DNA of 64,000 bases. Origin: Deinococcus grandis (GTDB lineage: Bacteria > Deinococcota > Deinococci > Deinococcales > Deinococcaceae). Made by a program: the position numbers and the translations under genes. Shown here piece by piece: positions 13,942-24,231 of this stretch (the first letter of the stretch is position 1; the number at the start of each line of letters is the position of its first letter). The notes under the pieces are model-generated. The model was not told where the DNA came from. It was given only the letters and a program-made list of their open reading frames with translations, and searched no databases. The stretch is from positions 1,373,501 through 1,437,500 of the forward strand of contig NZ_BCMS01000001.1 in the NCBI RefSeq assembly GCF_001485435.1, given 5' to 3'.

Positions 13942-14864
13942 GAGGTGCCTCCCTGGGGGCGGTGCAGGTGCGCGGCGATCAGCTGCGCGGCACGTGGGGC
14001 GTCCGGCCCGGCGTACAGGCCGCCGAACTCCTCGGCCAGTTCCGGGCGGGCGTTGGCCAGCGCGCCACCCACGAACAGCGGCACGCCCAGGCCGTCCAGG
14101 TCGCGCAGATGCTCGCGGGTCGGCCCGAGCGCCCAGTCGCCGTTCAGGGCCAGCAGCACTGCCCGCGCGCCCTGCTGCCGCGTGAAGACCGCCAGATCGC
14201 CCAGCGGGACGTTCGCGCCCAAGTACGCGACCCGCACGCCCCGGCGCCGCAGGGCCAGGGTCAGCATCATCAGGCCGAGTTCGTGTTCCTCGCCGGGCGC
14301 GCAGGCGGCCACGACGAGCGGCCCGAAGCCCTCCTGCACGCCCGCCACGTCCATCAGGTGCGACAGGCGCGCCCGCAGGAACGCGCTGGCCTGATGCTCG
14401 TGCGCGACCGTGATCTCGCCCCGCTCCCAGCGCGCCCCGATGTCGGCCAGGGTGGGGGAGATCACGTGCGTCAGGACGTCCTCGACGGGCAGCTGCGAGT
14501 GCACCTGCCCCAGCACGGCGCCCGCCTGATCCATGTCCGAGCCGATCAGGGCCTGCGTGAGCTGCCGGGACCACTCGGCGGCGTCCCGGGCTTCGGGCTC
14601 GTCGGGCACGGCGTCGAGGTCCCGCTGCGTGAGTTCGGCGGCGCGGCTGGCGGGCACCCCGGCGTTCAGGTGCGCCTGCATGCGCTGAATGGCGGCGACG
14701 TCGTGTGGGGAGTACAGCCGGTACCCGTTCGCGCTGCGTTCGGGGCGCGGGAAGCCGTAGCGGCGCTCCCACTGCCGCAGGGTCGTGGCGGGCACACCGG
14801 TCTGCGCCTCGACCTCGGAGGCGGTGAACATGGCAGTCAGCGACCGCCCGGCGGGAAGGTTCAT
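13938..14864 (-). CDS. MerR family regulator with cobalamin-binding domain, CarH/LitR-like
   Basis: The 308-residue protein has an N-terminal MerR helix-turn-helix ([20 protein letters not shown], about residues 14-33), a helical bundle and a C-terminal B12 domain. The photoreceptor signature is complete: W-x9-E-H in [12 protein letters not shown], and the cobalamin lower-ligand motif E-x-H-x-x-G in GEEHELG. CarH-type proteins repress carotenoid genes in the dark with adenosylcobalamin and release DNA in light. The gene is divergent from a carotenoid gene pair. The start could be the ATG at 14864 or the one at 14831. Confidence 0.88.
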   Translation of the reverse strand: MNLPAGRSLTAMFTASEVEAQTGVPATTLRQWERRYGFPRPERSANGYRLYSPHDVAAIQRMQAHLNAGVPASRAAELTQRDLDAVPDEPEARDAAEWSRQLTQALIGSDMDQAGAVLGQVHSQLPVEDVLTHVISPTLADIGARWERGEITVAHEHQASAFLRARLSHLMDVAGVQEGFGPLVVAACAPGEEHELGLMMLTLALRRRGVRVAYLGANVPLGDLAVFTRQQGARAVLLALNGDWALGPTREHLRDLDGLGVPLFVGGALANARPELAEEFGGLYAGPDAPRAAQLIAAHLHRPQGGTS

Positions 14865-14971
14865 CAAACCCTATTCTGAACGCCGCGTGACCGCAGGAAC
14901 GTAACGATTCCGGCCAAACGCCGGGGCATCTGCCCACCACCCCCAGCCGCTATGCTGCGGAGGTTGCCGTC
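14865..14971. promoter_or_regulatory. Divergent promoter region, regulator and carotenoid genes
   Basis: This 107-bp gap holds a rightward TATGCT box (14951-14956) and GGAGG (14959-14963) for the UbiA gene, and an AT-richer stretch for the leftward regulator. CCGGC-caaac-GCCGG (14911-14925) is a small dyad. It is the expected target of the CarH-like repressor. Confidence 0.5.
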
Positions 14972-15871
14972 ATGCCGACCGACCGCGCCGCCCCCACCCT
15001 GACGCCCGCCCGCTTCCCGCTGCGGCGCGCGCTGATCGTGTCCCGCCCGGCGCTATGGGTGAACACCGTGGGCACCCTGGTGACCGGCGTGTGGCTCACG
15101 GGCCGTCTGTACACCCTGGACGCCGGGGTGCTGGCGCTGCTGGCGTACCTGACCCTGCCGTTCAACCTCCTGATCTACGGCCTGAACGACCTGTGGGACC
15201 AGGAAGAAGACGCCCGCTCCTCCCGCAAGGGCGGCTGGCAGGGCGCGCGGCTCCGGGCGCAGGAGGCCGCGCCGCTGCTGCGCGCCACCCTGTGGTGGAA
15301 TCTCCCCGCCCTGGCCGGGCTGAGCGTGCTGCTGCCACCCCCCGCCACGCTGCTGCTGCTGACGTCCGCGCTGCTGTTCGCCGCTTACAGTCTCCCCCCG
15401 CTGCGCCTGAAAGCCCGCCCGTTCCTGGACGGCCTGAGCAACGTCGCGTACGCCCTGCCGCTCGCGCTGCCCGCCCTGGCCCTCGGCAGCCCGGTGCCGT
15501 GGTGGCCGCTGCTGGCCCTCATGAGCTACTCGGTCGGGAAGCACGCCTTCGACGCCGCGCAGGACATCCCCGCCGACCGCGCCGCCGGAACCCGCACGGT
15601 CGCCACCACCCTCGGCGCGCGCGGCACGGCCGCCTACGCCCTGACGTGGTTCGTCCTCGCCTCGGCGCTGCTGCTGCCCGCGTCGAAACTGACCGCGCTG
15701 GCGCTGCTCCTCACCTGCGGCGGCATGGCCCTGCGCCTCCTGCTGCGCCCCACCCCCGAACAGGCCGCGCGCCTGTACCCCCTGAGCATCGTCACCCCCT
15801 GGATCGTCGGCGCGGTCGCCGGGGTGCAACTCGTGGCCCTGCTGGCGCGCGGCCAGTGGACCGGATTCTGA
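14972..15871 (+). CDS. UbiA family prenyltransferase
   Basis: The 299-residue integral membrane protein has about eight to nine hydrophobic segments. The first aspartate-rich motif is NDLWDQEED (about residues 71-79) and the second is [10 protein letters not shown] (about 190-199), as in UbiA-type aromatic prenyltransferases and lycopene elongases. Since the next gene is a carotenoid desaturase homologue, the substrate may be a carotenoid, but this is inference. It is separated from the desaturase by one base. Confidence 0.85.
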   Translation: MPTDRAAPTLTPARFPLRRALIVSRPALWVNTVGTLVTGVWLTGRLYTLDAGVLALLAYLTLPFNLLIYGLNDLWDQEEDARSSRKGGWQGARLRAQEAAPLLRATLWWNLPALAGLSVLLPPPATLLLLTSALLFAAYSLPPLRLKARPFLDGLSNVAYALPLALPALALGSPVPWWPLLALMSYSVGKHAFDAAQDIPADRAAGTRTVATTLGARGTAAYALTWFVLASALLLPASKLTALALLLTCGGMALRLLLRPTPEQAARLYPLSIVTPWIVGAVAGVQLVALLARGQWTGF

Positions 15872-15872
15872 C

Positions 15873-17237
15873 GTGACCCGCCGCGTCGGCACCCGAACGG
15901 TCGGCATCCTGGGAGGCGGGATCGCCGGACTGGCCCTCGCCGCCCGCCTCGCGCACCGGGGGTACGCGGTCACCGTGTACGACCGCGATCAGGCCGGTGG
16001 GAAGCTGCGCCACCTGACCCTGGCCGGTGAGTCGGTGGACACCGGCCCTAGCCTGTTCACGTTCCCGCAGGTGTGGCGCGCGTACCTGCGCGGCCTGAAC
16101 GAACCCGACCCCCTGCACCTGCGCCCGCTGCCCGGCGGGCTGGGCGTGCACCACACCCCGCACGGTCCGGGGCCGCTCCCGGTGCCGCCCGGCCATCCGC
16201 TGCACCCGCACTGGCAGCGGTACCTGCGGGCCGCCGCGCCGCTCGCGCCGTTCCTGGGCGTGCTGCTGACCACCCCGCCGCGCCTGCGCGACCCGCACTT
16301 CCGGCAGGCGGCCGCCGCGCTGCTGCGCGTGCAGGGCCCGCACCTGACCGCGCAGGGCTGGCTGGCCGAGCAGCGGCTCCCGCCCGCGCTGACCCACGCG
16401 CTCGCCACGCACGCCCTGAACGCCGGACTGGCCCCAGGAGTCGCGCCGCCGCTGTACGCCCTGATCCCGGCGCTGGTCGGCGCAGACGTGTTCCGCCCGG
16501 CGGACGGCATGGGGGCGCTGCTGGACGCCCTGCTGACCTTCGGACAGGCGCGCGGCGTGCAACTGCGCGAGCACACCCCGATCACGCGGCTGGACGGGCA
16601 GACCCTCACCCTCGCGGGTGGTGAGGTGGCGCGGCACGACCTGATCGTCAGTGCCCTCGACCCGCACCGGCTGGCCGCGCTGCGGGGCCGCCCCACCCCC
16701 TCACCCTTAGGGCGGCGCACCGTCAGCGGCGCTGGCGTGTACGCCGTCCTGCCCCGACCCGCCCCACTCCCCGCCACGAGTGTCCTGCCGCCCACCAGCT
16801 TCGCGGCGTTCCACGCGCACGTCCGGCGCGGCGCGTTGCCCCCGGACACCCTCACCCTGGTGCACGCGCACGGGCGGCAGCTGAGCATCCTGCTCGCCAC
16901 GCCCGCCACCGGCGAGGCCCTGACCCTGGACCACCCCTGGGTGCAGACGCAACTCCGGCGGACCGAGGAGACCCTGCAAGTCCCCGACCTGCTGCGGGAC
17001 GCGCTGGACGTCACCACGCTCGCCCCCGACCACTACGCGCAGGGCGGGCACCCCGGCGGCGCCCTGTACGGCCCCGGCCTCCCCGCTTGGCGCGGCGGGC
17101 CTCTGCACCCCCAGCCATACCGCCTGAAGAACGGGCTGTGGCAGGTCGGCACCGGCGTCCACCCCGGCGGCGGCATCCCCGCCATCCTGGGCGGCGTGCA
17201 GATCGTCGACCGACTGCTGCGCGAATCGGGCTGGTAG
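15873..17237 (+). CDS. CrtI/CrtD-type FAD-dependent carotenoid desaturase
   Basis: The 454-residue flavoprotein has the N-terminal dinucleotide motif [17 protein letters not shown] (about residues 10-26) and the C-terminal FAD stretch [19 protein letters not shown] typical of phytoene desaturase-like enzymes. CrtD-type members introduce the C-3',4' double bond in Deinococcus carotenoids; assignment to that step is likely but not proven here. The GTG start lies one base after the UbiA stop, so the two are coupled. It converges with the next gene across three bases and no terminator was seen. Confidence 0.8.
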   Translation: MTRRVGTRTVGILGGGIAGLALAARLAHRGYAVTVYDRDQAGGKLRHLTLAGESVDTGPSLFTFPQVWRAYLRGLNEPDPLHLRPLPGGLGVHHTPHGPGPLPVPPGHPLHPHWQRYLRAAAPLAPFLGVLLTTPPRLRDPHFRQAAAALLRVQGPHLTAQGWLAEQRLPPALTHALATHALNAGLAPGVAPPLYALIPALVGADVFRPADGMGALLDALLTFGQARGVQLREHTPITRLDGQTLTLAGGEVARHDLIVSALDPHRLAALRGRPTPSPLGRRTVSGAGVYAVLPRPAPLPATSVLPPTSFAAFHAHVRRGALPPDTLTLVHAHGRQLSILLATPATGEALTLDHPWVQTQLRRTEETLQVPDLLRDALDVTTLAPDHYAQGGHPGGALYGPGLPAWRGGPLHPQPYRLKNGLWQVGTGVHPGGGIPAILGGVQIVDRLLRESGW

Positions 17238-17240
17238 GAG

Positions 17241-17663
17241 TCAGGGCACCCGCAGCGTCGCGGTGTTCGACACGAGAGTCACCCGCGTGTCGCCGTCCTG
17301 CGCCTGAACGTGCGCCGTCATGAGGTACGTCCCGGCGGGCAGCCGCGCGGCGCGGACGGGGGAGAGGTCGAGCGTGAACGCCCCCCACACGCCCCGCGCG
17401 GTGTTCACGCCCAGACCCACCTCGGCGCACAGGGTCCCGCGATTCGGGTACCCGAGGAGGGCGCGGCCCTGCCGGTCGAAGACGGTGTACCTGACCTGAC
17501 ACAGCCCGGTCCTGAGCGAGCGGCCCGGCGATTCCAGGCCCTTCACGCGCAGGGTGACGCGGGGCTGCGTGACGGTCAGGGTGCCCGGCAGGAACAGCTG
17601 CGCGGGCGCGGCATCTGGAGTGCCGGACAGCAGCAGGGGAAGCAGGAGGACCGCGCGGTGCAT
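17241..17663 (-). CDS. Secreted hypothetical protein
   Basis: The 140-residue protein has a signal peptide (about residues 1-22) and a beta-rich body with two cysteines (TGLCQV, GTLCAE). I do not recognise the family. The ATG at 17663 is six bases from a TAGCCT -10 box (17670-17675), so it is probably leaderless. Confidence 0.7.
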   Translation of the reverse strand: MHRAVLLLPLLLSGTPDAAPAQLFLPGTLTVTQPRVTLRVKGLESPGRSLRTGLCQVRYTVFDRQGRALLGYPNRGTLCAEVGLGVNTARGVWGAFTLDLSPVRAARLPAGTYLMTAHVQAQDGDTRVTLVSNTATLRVP

Positions 17664-17726
17664 GGGCTCAGGCTAACGAACAGCACCCCCTCCGTGTGGA
17701 AGGGGTGCCGGGTGCGCGGGTGGGTT

Positions 17727-17861
17727 ATACGGACTCCGGTTGAAAGGTTTGCAAAAACTTTCAACCCGAGCGGATGCGAGAAGGAGCAAAGCGGGTTCCG
17801 GACGTGGAGCTGGCAATCCGGTGAAGTTCCGGATTGTCAGCGGAACAAACGGAATCCGTAT
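17727..17861 (+). repeat. Two-hairpin dispersed element, copy A
   Basis: Near-matching inverted ends (ATACGGACTCCG at 17727-17738 and CGGAATCCGTAT at 17850-17861) enclose hairpin 1 (17738-17746 with 17758-17766), the core CGAGCGGATGCGAG (17767-17780), GGGTTCCGGACGTGGAG (17793-17809) and hairpin 2 (17810-17821 with 17829-17840, loop of seven). It ends on the TAA stop of the subtilase gene. Confidence 0.9.
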
Positions 17862-19597
17862 TACTGGCCGGTGATGGCTTTCAGGGGGTCGACCAGACCG
17901 TACCCGAAGTTGTTGTCCTTCCCGGCGGTGCCGAGGTCCTTGGCGGTGCTGGTCAGCAGGCTGAGCAGCTGGGTGTTCGTCAGGGTGGGCTTGGCGGCCC
18001 AGACGACCGCGGCGGCGGCGCTGACGTGGGGGGTGGCCATGCTGGTGCCGTTGTAGGACTCGTAGTCGGCGCCGGTGACAGTGGCGGTGCCGGTGGTGGG
18101 CAGCTTGGTCAGCAGGGCCTGGCCGTCCGCCTGGAGGATGCCGACGACGGGCACGGCGTAGCTGTTGGTGAGGGTCATGCCCAGGGCGCCCGCGGCGTTG
18201 TTGTAGATCATGACGGCCTTGGCGCCGCTGGCGACGGCGTTGGCGGTCTTCTCCTCGAAGGAGCAGGTGCCGCGGGCGATCAGGGCGATGTTCCCGGCCA
18301 GGGCGCTGTTGCGGGTCGTGGTGCCGCAGAACTCGTTGTTCGTGCCGCCCGCCGCGACGATGGTGCCGGTGAAGCTGCCCTTGCCGGTCAGGTCGGCGGC
18401 CTGCACCTGCGTGAAGGTCACGCCGCCGCCGGAGGCGCTGGCGCGGGTGCCCTGGCCCAGCGGCACGCTGCTGATCACGTCCACGCCGGGGCCGACCAGA
18501 TCGACCTGCGTGCCGAAGTTGCTGAAGTCCGCCTTGGCGAGGTTGCTGTCCACCGCGCCGATGCCGACCACTTCGGTGTACGCGGCGGGGTAGGAGACGG
18601 CGGCGCCGTCGTTGCCGGTCGCGGCGATGGTCAGGGCGCCCTTGTTCCAGACGCTGGTGTAGGCGCGCTGCTCGGTCTGGCTCTTGCTGCCGCCGCCCAG
18701 GGAGAGGCTGATGACGACCTTGTTCTCGGTGCCGCCCTGGCTCTTGAGCTGCGCGGCGCACCAGTTCACGCCGTTGATGATGCCGCTGCTGCTGCCGGAG
18801 CCGGTGTCGCCCAGCACGCGGGCCATGTACAGGTTCACGCCGGTGGCGACGCCGACCACGCCGTTGGCGTCCATGCCGTCCTGCAGGCCGGCTGCGCCGG
18901 TGCCCGCGCCGAGCTGCGCGAAGATCGTGCCGGACACGTGCGTGCCGTGGTGCGACAGGTCGTTCAGGGCGTAGGGGTCGTTGCGGTTGGCTTCGGTGGT
19001 GACGAAGTTCTTGAAGCCCTTGAGCTTGCGCGCGAATTCGGGGTGGTTGCCGTCGATGCCGGTGTCGCCGACGCACACGGCGACGCCCGTGCCGGTGTAG
19101 CCGGCGGCGCGCAGGTTCTGGACGCGCAGGGCGTTGTCACCCCAGGTGAACTCGCCGCTGGGGGCGTACAGGGCCTGCGCGCTGAGGTTCTGGCTGCTCA
19201 GGCTGGCCTTGGCGGCGCTGTCCTTGACGCCGCTCTTGAAGCCCATGGCGTGACGCACGTAGTCGGGTTCGATGTATTCGACGCTGGGGTTGGCCTTCAG
19301 TTTGGCCAGTGCGGCGGCGTCGAGTTTCACGGCGGCGGCGCTGATGTCCACCCACTGGCTGGTCATGATCCCGCCCGCTGCGGCGATGGCCTGGGCCTGC
19401 ACGGCGGCCTGGTCGGTCAGGCTCTGGCTGCTGAGGTTGCCCTGCTTGAAGCCCACCAGGTACGCGCCGGGAATGGCGTCGGCAGCGGCGGGTGCGCTCG
19501 CCTCGGGAGCGGTGGCGACCGGGGTGGCCGTCTGCTGGCTGCAGGCGGCGAGGCTCAGGGCGAGGGTGGCGGCCAGGATGGAACGGGTGTGCTTCAT
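17861..19597 (-). CDS. Subtilisin-like serine protease lipoprotein (S8) with PA insert
   Basis: The 578-residue protein has a lipobox (LSLAAC, Cys about 19), an I9-like propeptide (about 40-110) and an S8 catalytic domain. The triad is D in GDTGIDG, H in HHGTHVSG and S in NGTSMATPH. Between the Asn-containing region and the serine lies a protease-associated domain (about 400-510). It is expected on the outer surface. GGAG precedes the ATG, and a promoter with TTCATT and TAACAT spaced by 17 lies about 135 bases upstream. Its stop codon coincides with the end of dispersed element copy A. Confidence 0.93.
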   Translation of the reverse strand: MKHTRSILAATLALSLAACSQQTATPVATAPEASAPAAADAIPGAYLVGFKQGNLSSQSLTDQAAVQAQAIAAAGGIMTSQWVDISAAAVKLDAAALAKLKANPSVEYIEPDYVRHAMGFKSGVKDSAAKASLSSQNLSAQALYAPSGEFTWGDNALRVQNLRAAGYTGTGVAVCVGDTGIDGNHPEFARKLKGFKNFVTTEANRNDPYALNDLSHHGTHVSGTIFAQLGAGTGAAGLQDGMDANGVVGVATGVNLYMARVLGDTGSGSSSGIINGVNWCAAQLKSQGGTENKVVISLSLGGGSKSQTEQRAYTSVWNKGALTIAATGNDGAAVSYPAAYTEVVGIGAVDSNLAKADFSNFGTQVDLVGPGVDVISSVPLGQGTRASASGGGVTFTQVQAADLTGKGSFTGTIVAAGGTNNEFCGTTTRNSALAGNIALIARGTCSFEEKTANAVASGAKAVMIYNNAAGALGMTLTNSYAVPVVGILQADGQALLTKLPTTGTATVTGADYESYNGTSMATPHVSAAAAVVWAAKPTLTNTQLLSLLTSTAKDLGTAGKDNNFGYGLVDPLKAITGQ

Positions 19598-20085
19598 GGG
19601 ATCTCCAATGTGCGGCGGAAGACGGGCTTCCGGCTCGTAGCCGAACGCGGGTGGGAACGGCGGTCTGGCGCGGCCGGGGGCTGCGTCAGGGCGGGCAGTG
19701 AGCGTCGCTCGGTGTGTTGAAGTTGAGGGGGATGTTAGTGCCCGGTGGGATCACAATGAACCGCATGTCTAGGTTGCTCTGGAGTGGGTTCAGAATGCCG
19801 GATATTTATCGTGTGACAGGGCCTGAATGGTGTCTCGGGCGGCATCCGCCGCTTCATTTGAGGCACCCCGCCCGGCGGTCCTGGGGTAGAGTTATGTTTC
19901 TCATTCTTCAGTCAGTTTGCGATCAAGACTTGGCATGCGCTAACAAGGCCGGTCATTTTATTTTCAAACGGAAATGACCTGATTGTTCTGAATGGCGCCT
20001 GTCTACCCTGTGTCTGGTTGACTGCCAGCAGAAAAGGGCACCCAGCCAAAGCCGGACGCCCCCCATTCGGGTAGTCGGTGCTGGT
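19598..20085. other. 488-bp intergenic region, AT-richer than average
   Basis: No convincing gene was found. It contains a leftward promoter for the subtilase (TAACAT as ATGTTA at 19732-19737, -35 at 19755-19760). It also holds a perfect 8-bp inverted repeat (GGTCATTT at 19951-19958 with 19972-19979) in a low-GC patch from about 19750 to 20040. The low-GC patch could be promoter DNA or the trace of an old insertion. Confidence 0.6.
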
Positions 20086-21657
20086 TTACCAGCGTTCGGT
20101 GACGGTCTTGAGCTGCATGAAGTTCGCCAGGTAATCCGGGCCCCCCGCCTTGCTGTCCGTGCCGCTCATGTTGTACCCACCGAAGGGCTGCACGCCCACG
20201 ATCGCGCCCGTGATCTTGCGGTTGAAGTACAGGTTCCCGACCTGGAACTCCGCGCGGGCCTGTTCCAGACGCTCCCGGCTGGCACTGCACACGCCGCCCG
20301 TCAGGCCGTACTCGGTGCTGTTCGCGATCTCCAGCGCGTCCTGCCAGTCCCGCGCGCGGATGACCGATACGACCGGCCCGAAGATCTCCTCCTGCGCCAG
20401 ACGCGACTCGCGCTTCACGTCGCCCACGATGGTCGGCTGCACGTAGTACCCCTGCTTCCCGTTCGCCTCGCCGGTCGCCGCGCCGCCCAGCAGCACCTTG
20501 CCCTCATTCGGGGCGATCTCCAGGTACCCTTTGATCTTGTCGAAGCTCATCTGGTTCACGACCGCCGTGACGTTCGCGTTCTCCTCGCCCGTCCCGACCT
20601 TCAGGGCCCCGGCGCGCTCCACGAAGGCATTTACCACGTCGTCGTACACGCTGTCCACCACGATCAGGCGGCTCATGGCGCTGCACTTCTGCCCGTTGAA
20701 CCCGAACGCGCCCTGCACCGCCGCCGTCACCGCCACGTCCAGATCGGCCGTCTCGTCCACGATCATGCCGTCCTTGCCGCCCAGCTCCATGATCACGCGT
20801 TTGATCCACTTCTGGCCGGGCTGCACCTTCGCCGCCACCTCGTTGATGTGCAGGCCCACCGCGCGGCTCCCCGTGAACGTGATGAAGCGCGTCTTCGCGT
20901 GCGTCGTCAGGTACTCCCCGATCTCCTTGCCCACGCCCGGCAGGAACTGCAGCACCCCGGCGGGCAGCCCGGCCTCCAGCATGATGTCCACCATGAACCC
21001 CGCGATCAACCCCGCGTCCTCGGCGGGCTTCACCAGGACGCAGTTCCCCACCACGATCGGCGCGGCGGCCATCCCGATGAAGATCGCGCACGGGAAGTTC
21101 CACGGGCTGATGCTCACGCCCACGCCCAGCGGGATGCTCATCAGGCCGTTCTCCTCGCCCTCGAACCACGTCGTCTCACTGCTCCCGAAACCCGAATACT
21201 TCATGGCGCTGCGCGCGTAGTACTCCAGGAAGTCGATCGCCTCCGCCACCTCCACGTCGGCCTCGGCGTAGTTCTTGCCGACCTCGATGCTCATCAGCGC
21301 GCACGCTTCCAGGCGGCGGCGCTTCAGGATCGCGGCCGCTTTCAGCAGCACGCGCGCGCGGGCGTCCATGTCCCACTTCTTCCAGCTCTCGAACGCCGTC
21401 CACGCGCCCTGCAGGGCCCGCTCGGCATCCTCGATGGTCGCCTTCGCGGTCGTGCCCACCACTTCATTCGTGTCGCAGGGGTTCAGGCTGGTCAGCTTCT
21501 CCGCCGTGTCCACCCGCTCACCGTTGATGACCATCGGGTAGTGCTTCCCGACCAGTTCCGCACGCACCTTCTTCAGCGCGTCCTGATAGGCCTTGACGTT
21601 CTCTTCCTTCGTGAAATCGATGAAGCTCTGCGGGCGGTACTCCTGAACTTTGATCAT
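20086..21657 (-). CDS. pruA: L-glutamate gamma-semialdehyde (P5C) dehydrogenase
   Basis: The 523-residue NAD-dependent aldehyde dehydrogenase oxidises glutamate semialdehyde to glutamate, the second step of proline catabolism. The catalytic Glu lies in MELGGKDG (about residue 290), the catalytic Cys in [11 protein letters not shown] (about 324), and PWNFP (about 178) marks the cofactor site. It belongs to the leftward operon gntR-proline dehydrogenase-ORF-pruA, and GGAG precedes the ATG. Confidence 0.94.
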   Translation of the reverse strand: MIKVQEYRPQSFIDFTKEENVKAYQDALKKVRAELVGKHYPMVINGERVDTAEKLTSLNPCDTNEVVGTTAKATIEDAERALQGAWTAFESWKKWDMDARARVLLKAAAILKRRRLEACALMSIEVGKNYAEADVEVAEAIDFLEYYARSAMKYSGFGSSETTWFEGEENGLMSIPLGVGVSISPWNFPCAIFIGMAAAPIVVGNCVLVKPAEDAGLIAGFMVDIMLEAGLPAGVLQFLPGVGKEIGEYLTTHAKTRFITFTGSRAVGLHINEVAAKVQPGQKWIKRVIMELGGKDGMIVDETADLDVAVTAAVQGAFGFNGQKCSAMSRLIVVDSVYDDVVNAFVERAGALKVGTGEENANVTAVVNQMSFDKIKGYLEIAPNEGKVLLGGAATGEANGKQGYYVQPTIVGDVKRESRLAQEEIFGPVVSVIRARDWQDALEIANSTEYGLTGGVCSASRERLEQARAEFQVGNLYFNRKITGAIVGVQPFGGYNMSGTDSKAGGPDYLANFMQLKTVTERW

Positions 21658-21668
21658 GGTGGGTCTCC

Positions 21669-22136
21669 TTAACAGAATTGATAGAGCTGTATGTGGTCGG
21701 CTGGGTTGAATACGGGAGCTGAAATGTCCCGGTAGGTGGCGAGTTCCGGTTCAGTCCCCGCGCTGAGGACGTCGAAGTACGCTCTGAACAATGGCTCTGG
21801 CTCTTCGGCCAGCACGATCCGGTTGCTCATGACGGTGTCGAAGAAGTTGACTTTCTCCCACAGCGAAGGCTCATCTCTGGCGAGCAGAAGCGCAAGGCAG
21901 TCGAGGACGAGAACCTTCTGGAAGTCGTTCAGCGAGTCGAAGACGGGTCTGAGTCCATGGGCCAGAAACGGCTGGAGGCTGTGCGCATTGCCGGTGTACG
22001 GGGCCAGCACGTAGCTGTCCATCTCGAAGTCCACCTTCTCGGGGCAGGTCTGGCGGTACCAGTCGTCTGAGACATGAACGGCCGAATTCAGGACCTCGTG
22101 CAGCCAGAAGAGGTTGATGTACCCCAGCGGGTTCAT
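21669..22136 (-). CDS. Hypothetical protein inserted in the proline operon
   Basis: The 155-residue soluble, acidic protein contains the stretch [21 protein letters not shown] do not recognise the family. It sits between proline dehydrogenase (9 bases upstream) and pruA (11 bases downstream). Its G+C is about 59 percent over the 180 bases I counted, below the neighbours. It has no clear ribosome binding site. It may have been acquired by transfer; an immunity or accessory role is possible but unsupported. Confidence 0.6.
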   Translation of the reverse strand: MNPLGYINLFWLHEVLNSAVHVSDDWYRQTCPEKVDFEMDSYVLAPYTGNAHSLQPFLAHGLRPVFDSLNDFQKVLVLDCLALLLARDEPSLWEKVNFFDTVMSNRIVLAEEPEPLFRAYFDVLSAGTEPELATYRDISAPVFNPADHIQLYQFC

Positions 22137-22145
22137 CGCGTTCGT

Positions 22146-23078
22146 TCAGCCCTTGAGCATGCCGCGCAGGACGAACATGGCGTTGCGGGGCGTCTCGGCG
22201 ATGCGGCGGCTGAAGTAGGGGTACCAGTCGCGGCCGTAGGGGATGTACGCGCGGACGCGGTATCCGGCGGCGGCGAGGTTGCGTTGCAGGTCGCGGCGGA
22301 TGCCGTACAGCATCTGGAATTCGAAGGCGTCCTTGCTGACGCCGTGCGCGAGGGCGTACATCTGCACGTCGTGGATGATGCTTTCGTCGTGCGTGGCGAC
22401 GTTCACGTAGTTCCCGGCCTGCATGTGGGCGTACACGAGGCGGCGGTAGGCGGCGTCCACGTCGGCTTTCTGCGGGTACGCGACCGTTTCGGGTTCCAGG
22501 TACGCGCCCTTCACGATGCGGAGGTTGGGGTTCAGGTCGTCCAGGCTGGCGCGGTCTTTCTCGGTGCGGTAGAGGTAGCTCTGGAGGACGGTGCCGACGT
22601 GCTGCCCGCCGAATTCGCTGTGCAGGGTGCGGAACTGCGCGAGGGTCTGGTCGACGCGGGGGTGGTCTTCCATGTCGAGGCACACGAAGCCGCCGTACTC
22701 CTTGGCGCGGCGGATGATGCGGCGGGCGTTCGTGAGGCCCAGGTCCTCGCCGTCCACGGTTTTGCCCTGGCCGACGCTGGACAGCTTGATGCTGACGTAG
22801 GGCGTGATGCCGTCGGCGTGTGCGGCGTCCAGCATGGTGATGACGTTGTCGGCGAACTGCGTGCACTGCGCGGGGCTCTCGATGAATTCACCCAGCAGGT
22901 CGAGGTTCGCCATGATACCGTCTTTTTTCAGGTCGTGCACGGCCTGGATGGCGGTCTGGGGGGTTTCCCCGGCGACGAAGCGCTGGGCCATGCCCCAGCC
23001 GCGGGCGCGGACGGCGTTCTCGATGGTTTTCTGACCGGCGACGGTCAGGACGGCTTTGCGGTACATCTGGTCGATCAT
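22146..23078 (-). CDS. Proline dehydrogenase
   Basis: The 310-residue FAD-dependent enzyme converts proline to pyrroline-5-carboxylate. It is the short monofunctional type, with the FAD/substrate motifs [11 protein letters not shown] (about residues 188-198) and [15 protein letters not shown] near the C terminus (about 281-295). Its ATG overlaps the gntR stop by four bases (23075-23078), and GGAG is inside the gntR end. It feeds the P5C dehydrogenase two genes downstream. Confidence 0.94.
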   Translation of the reverse strand: MIDQMYRKAVLTVAGQKTIENAVRARGWGMAQRFVAGETPQTAIQAVHDLKKDGIMANLDLLGEFIESPAQCTQFADNVITMLDAAHADGITPYVSIKLSSVGQGKTVDGEDLGLTNARRIIRRAKEYGGFVCLDMEDHPRVDQTLAQFRTLHSEFGGQHVGTVLQSYLYRTEKDRASLDDLNPNLRIVKGAYLEPETVAYPQKADVDAAYRRLVYAHMQAGNYVNVATHDESIIHDVQMYALAHGVSKDAFEFQMLYGIRRDLQRNLAAAGYRVRAYIPYGRDWYPYFSRRIAETPRNAMFVLRGMLKG

Positions 23079-23734
23079 GGGGTGCTCCTGGGTTGAAGGT
23101 CGTTCAGGACGAGGGCGGCGAAGGTGCGGACGTGCGTGCGGGCGGCGTCCCGCGCGGCGTCGTGGTCACGGGCGAGAATCGCGTCGAGCAGGGCGGCGTG
23201 CTGGGCGTCGGTCTGCGGGTGGGCGTTGTACGTTCGGGTCTGGTGCTTGATCAGGGCGACGCGTTGTTCGAGGTCGCGGTTCAGGTCGTTCAGGGCGGCG
23301 TTGTGCGCGGCGTGCGTGATGGCGCGGTGGAACGCGAGGTCCAGTCGGGTCTGGGCGCGGTAGTCGCTGCCGGGCGCGGCGTGCAGGTCCGCCAGGGCGG
23401 CGCGCAGGGCGGCGGCGTCGGTGGGCGTGTGGTGCTGCGCGGCGAGGGCAGCGGCCAGGCCGTCGAGTTCCTCGCGGACGACGTAGGTGTCGCGGGCCTC
23501 GGCGGCACTCAGGGTGCGGACGCGCACGCCCTTGTTCGCCTCGGCGATCAGGAGGCCGTCCTGCGTGAGGCGCATCAGGGCCTCGCGGATGGGCGTGCGG
23601 GACACGCCGAGTTGTGCGCCGAGTTCCACCTCGCCCAGGCGTTCGCCGGGGGCGAGGTCGCCGTCCAGCACGGCGCGGCGCAGGTGGTCGTACACGCCGT
23701 CGCGGACCAGGGTGGGGCGCTCGAAGGAGGTCAT
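23075..23734 (-). CDS. GntR/FadR-type (FCD) regulator of the proline operon
   Basis: The 219-residue protein has a winged helix ([20 protein letters not shown] and [13 protein letters not shown]) and an all-helical FCD ligand domain with conserved D and H residues. As the first gene of the proline catabolic operon it most likely responds to proline or an intermediate. The ATG at 23734 lies seven bases after a TACAAT -10 box, so the operon mRNA is leaderless. The box lies inside the perfect palindrome ATTGTATACAAT, which fits autorepression. Confidence 0.9.
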   Translation of the reverse strand: MTSFERPTLVRDGVYDHLRRAVLDGDLAPGERLGEVELGAQLGVSRTPIREALMRLTQDGLLIAEANKGVRVRTLSAAEARDTYVVREELDGLAAALAAQHHTPTDAAALRAALADLHAAPGSDYRAQTRLDLAFHRAITHAAHNAALNDLNRDLEQRVALIKHQTRTYNAHPQTDAQHAALLDAILARDHDAARDAARTHVRTFAALVLNDLQPRSTP

Positions 23735-23741
23735 CGTGGAT

Positions 23742-23753
23742 ATTGTATACAAT
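23742..23753 (-). promoter_or_regulatory. Palindromic operator over the gntR-operon -10 box
   Basis: ATTGTATACAAT is a perfect 12-bp palindrome; its left half, read on the minus strand, is the TACAAT -10 box. TTGTATACAA-like sites are typical of FCD-type GntR regulators. Confidence 0.7.
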
Positions 23754-23820
23754 CCTGACGATCTGACCAGCCCCCCCGGTCATCTGTTTCCCACATCTGT
23801 TCAGGCAGGCGGCGCGGGGG

Positions 23821-24204
23821 TCACGCCGACACGCTGTGCAGGCACGACGGACACACCCAGTCGTCAGGTCTCAGGTTCTCCATCAACACGCGGCGCCGGT
23901 TCAGCCTCCACCGGTGCCGCGCCGCCGCGACGCCCGCCGCCCACAGGAACCCCAGGCCACCGACGGTCAATACCAGCAGCCGCCCCCGGCTCCCGCCCAG
24001 CACGGTCAGCAGCAGCGGCACCTGCGTCACGAGCAGCAGCGTCAGGCCCAGGCCCACCAGCGGAACGGGGACCAGCCAGCGCGACTCGTCCCAGTCGATC
24101 CAGGGCCTTTCCTGCGACGGGCGGTAGGCCCGCCAGCGCAGCAGATGGTGACGGCAGCGGGGGCAGTCGGCCCAGTCTGAATCCGGGTGGGGGAGACGAA
24201 TCAT
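23821..24204 (-). CDS. Zinc-ribbon membrane protein, hypothetical
   Basis: The 127-residue protein has a CxxC at each end (CPRCRHH, residues 14-20, and CPSCLHS, about 118-124) around two hydrophobic segments. The two knuckles could form one zinc site. Function unknown. It lies 27 bases after the MgtC-like gene and is probably cotranscribed. Confidence 0.7.
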   Translation of the reverse strand: MIRLPHPDSDWADCPRCRHHLLRWRAYRPSQERPWIDWDESRWLVPVPLVGLGLTLLLVTQVPLLLTVLGGSRGRLLVLTVGGLGFLWAAGVAAARHRWRLNRRRVLMENLRPDDWVCPSCLHSVSA

Positions 24205-24231
24205 CCCTGCCGGGTACGGGCCGCGTGGCGC

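Noticed and set aside
17834..19720. 628-codon frame opposite the subtilase
   Set aside because: Ala/Gly/Val-rich antisense shadow of a gene with an intact catalytic triad.
19714..19977. Small frame in the subtilase-pruA gap
   Set aside because: No promoter or ribosome binding site in front, no recognisable domain, and a composition like non-coding DNA.
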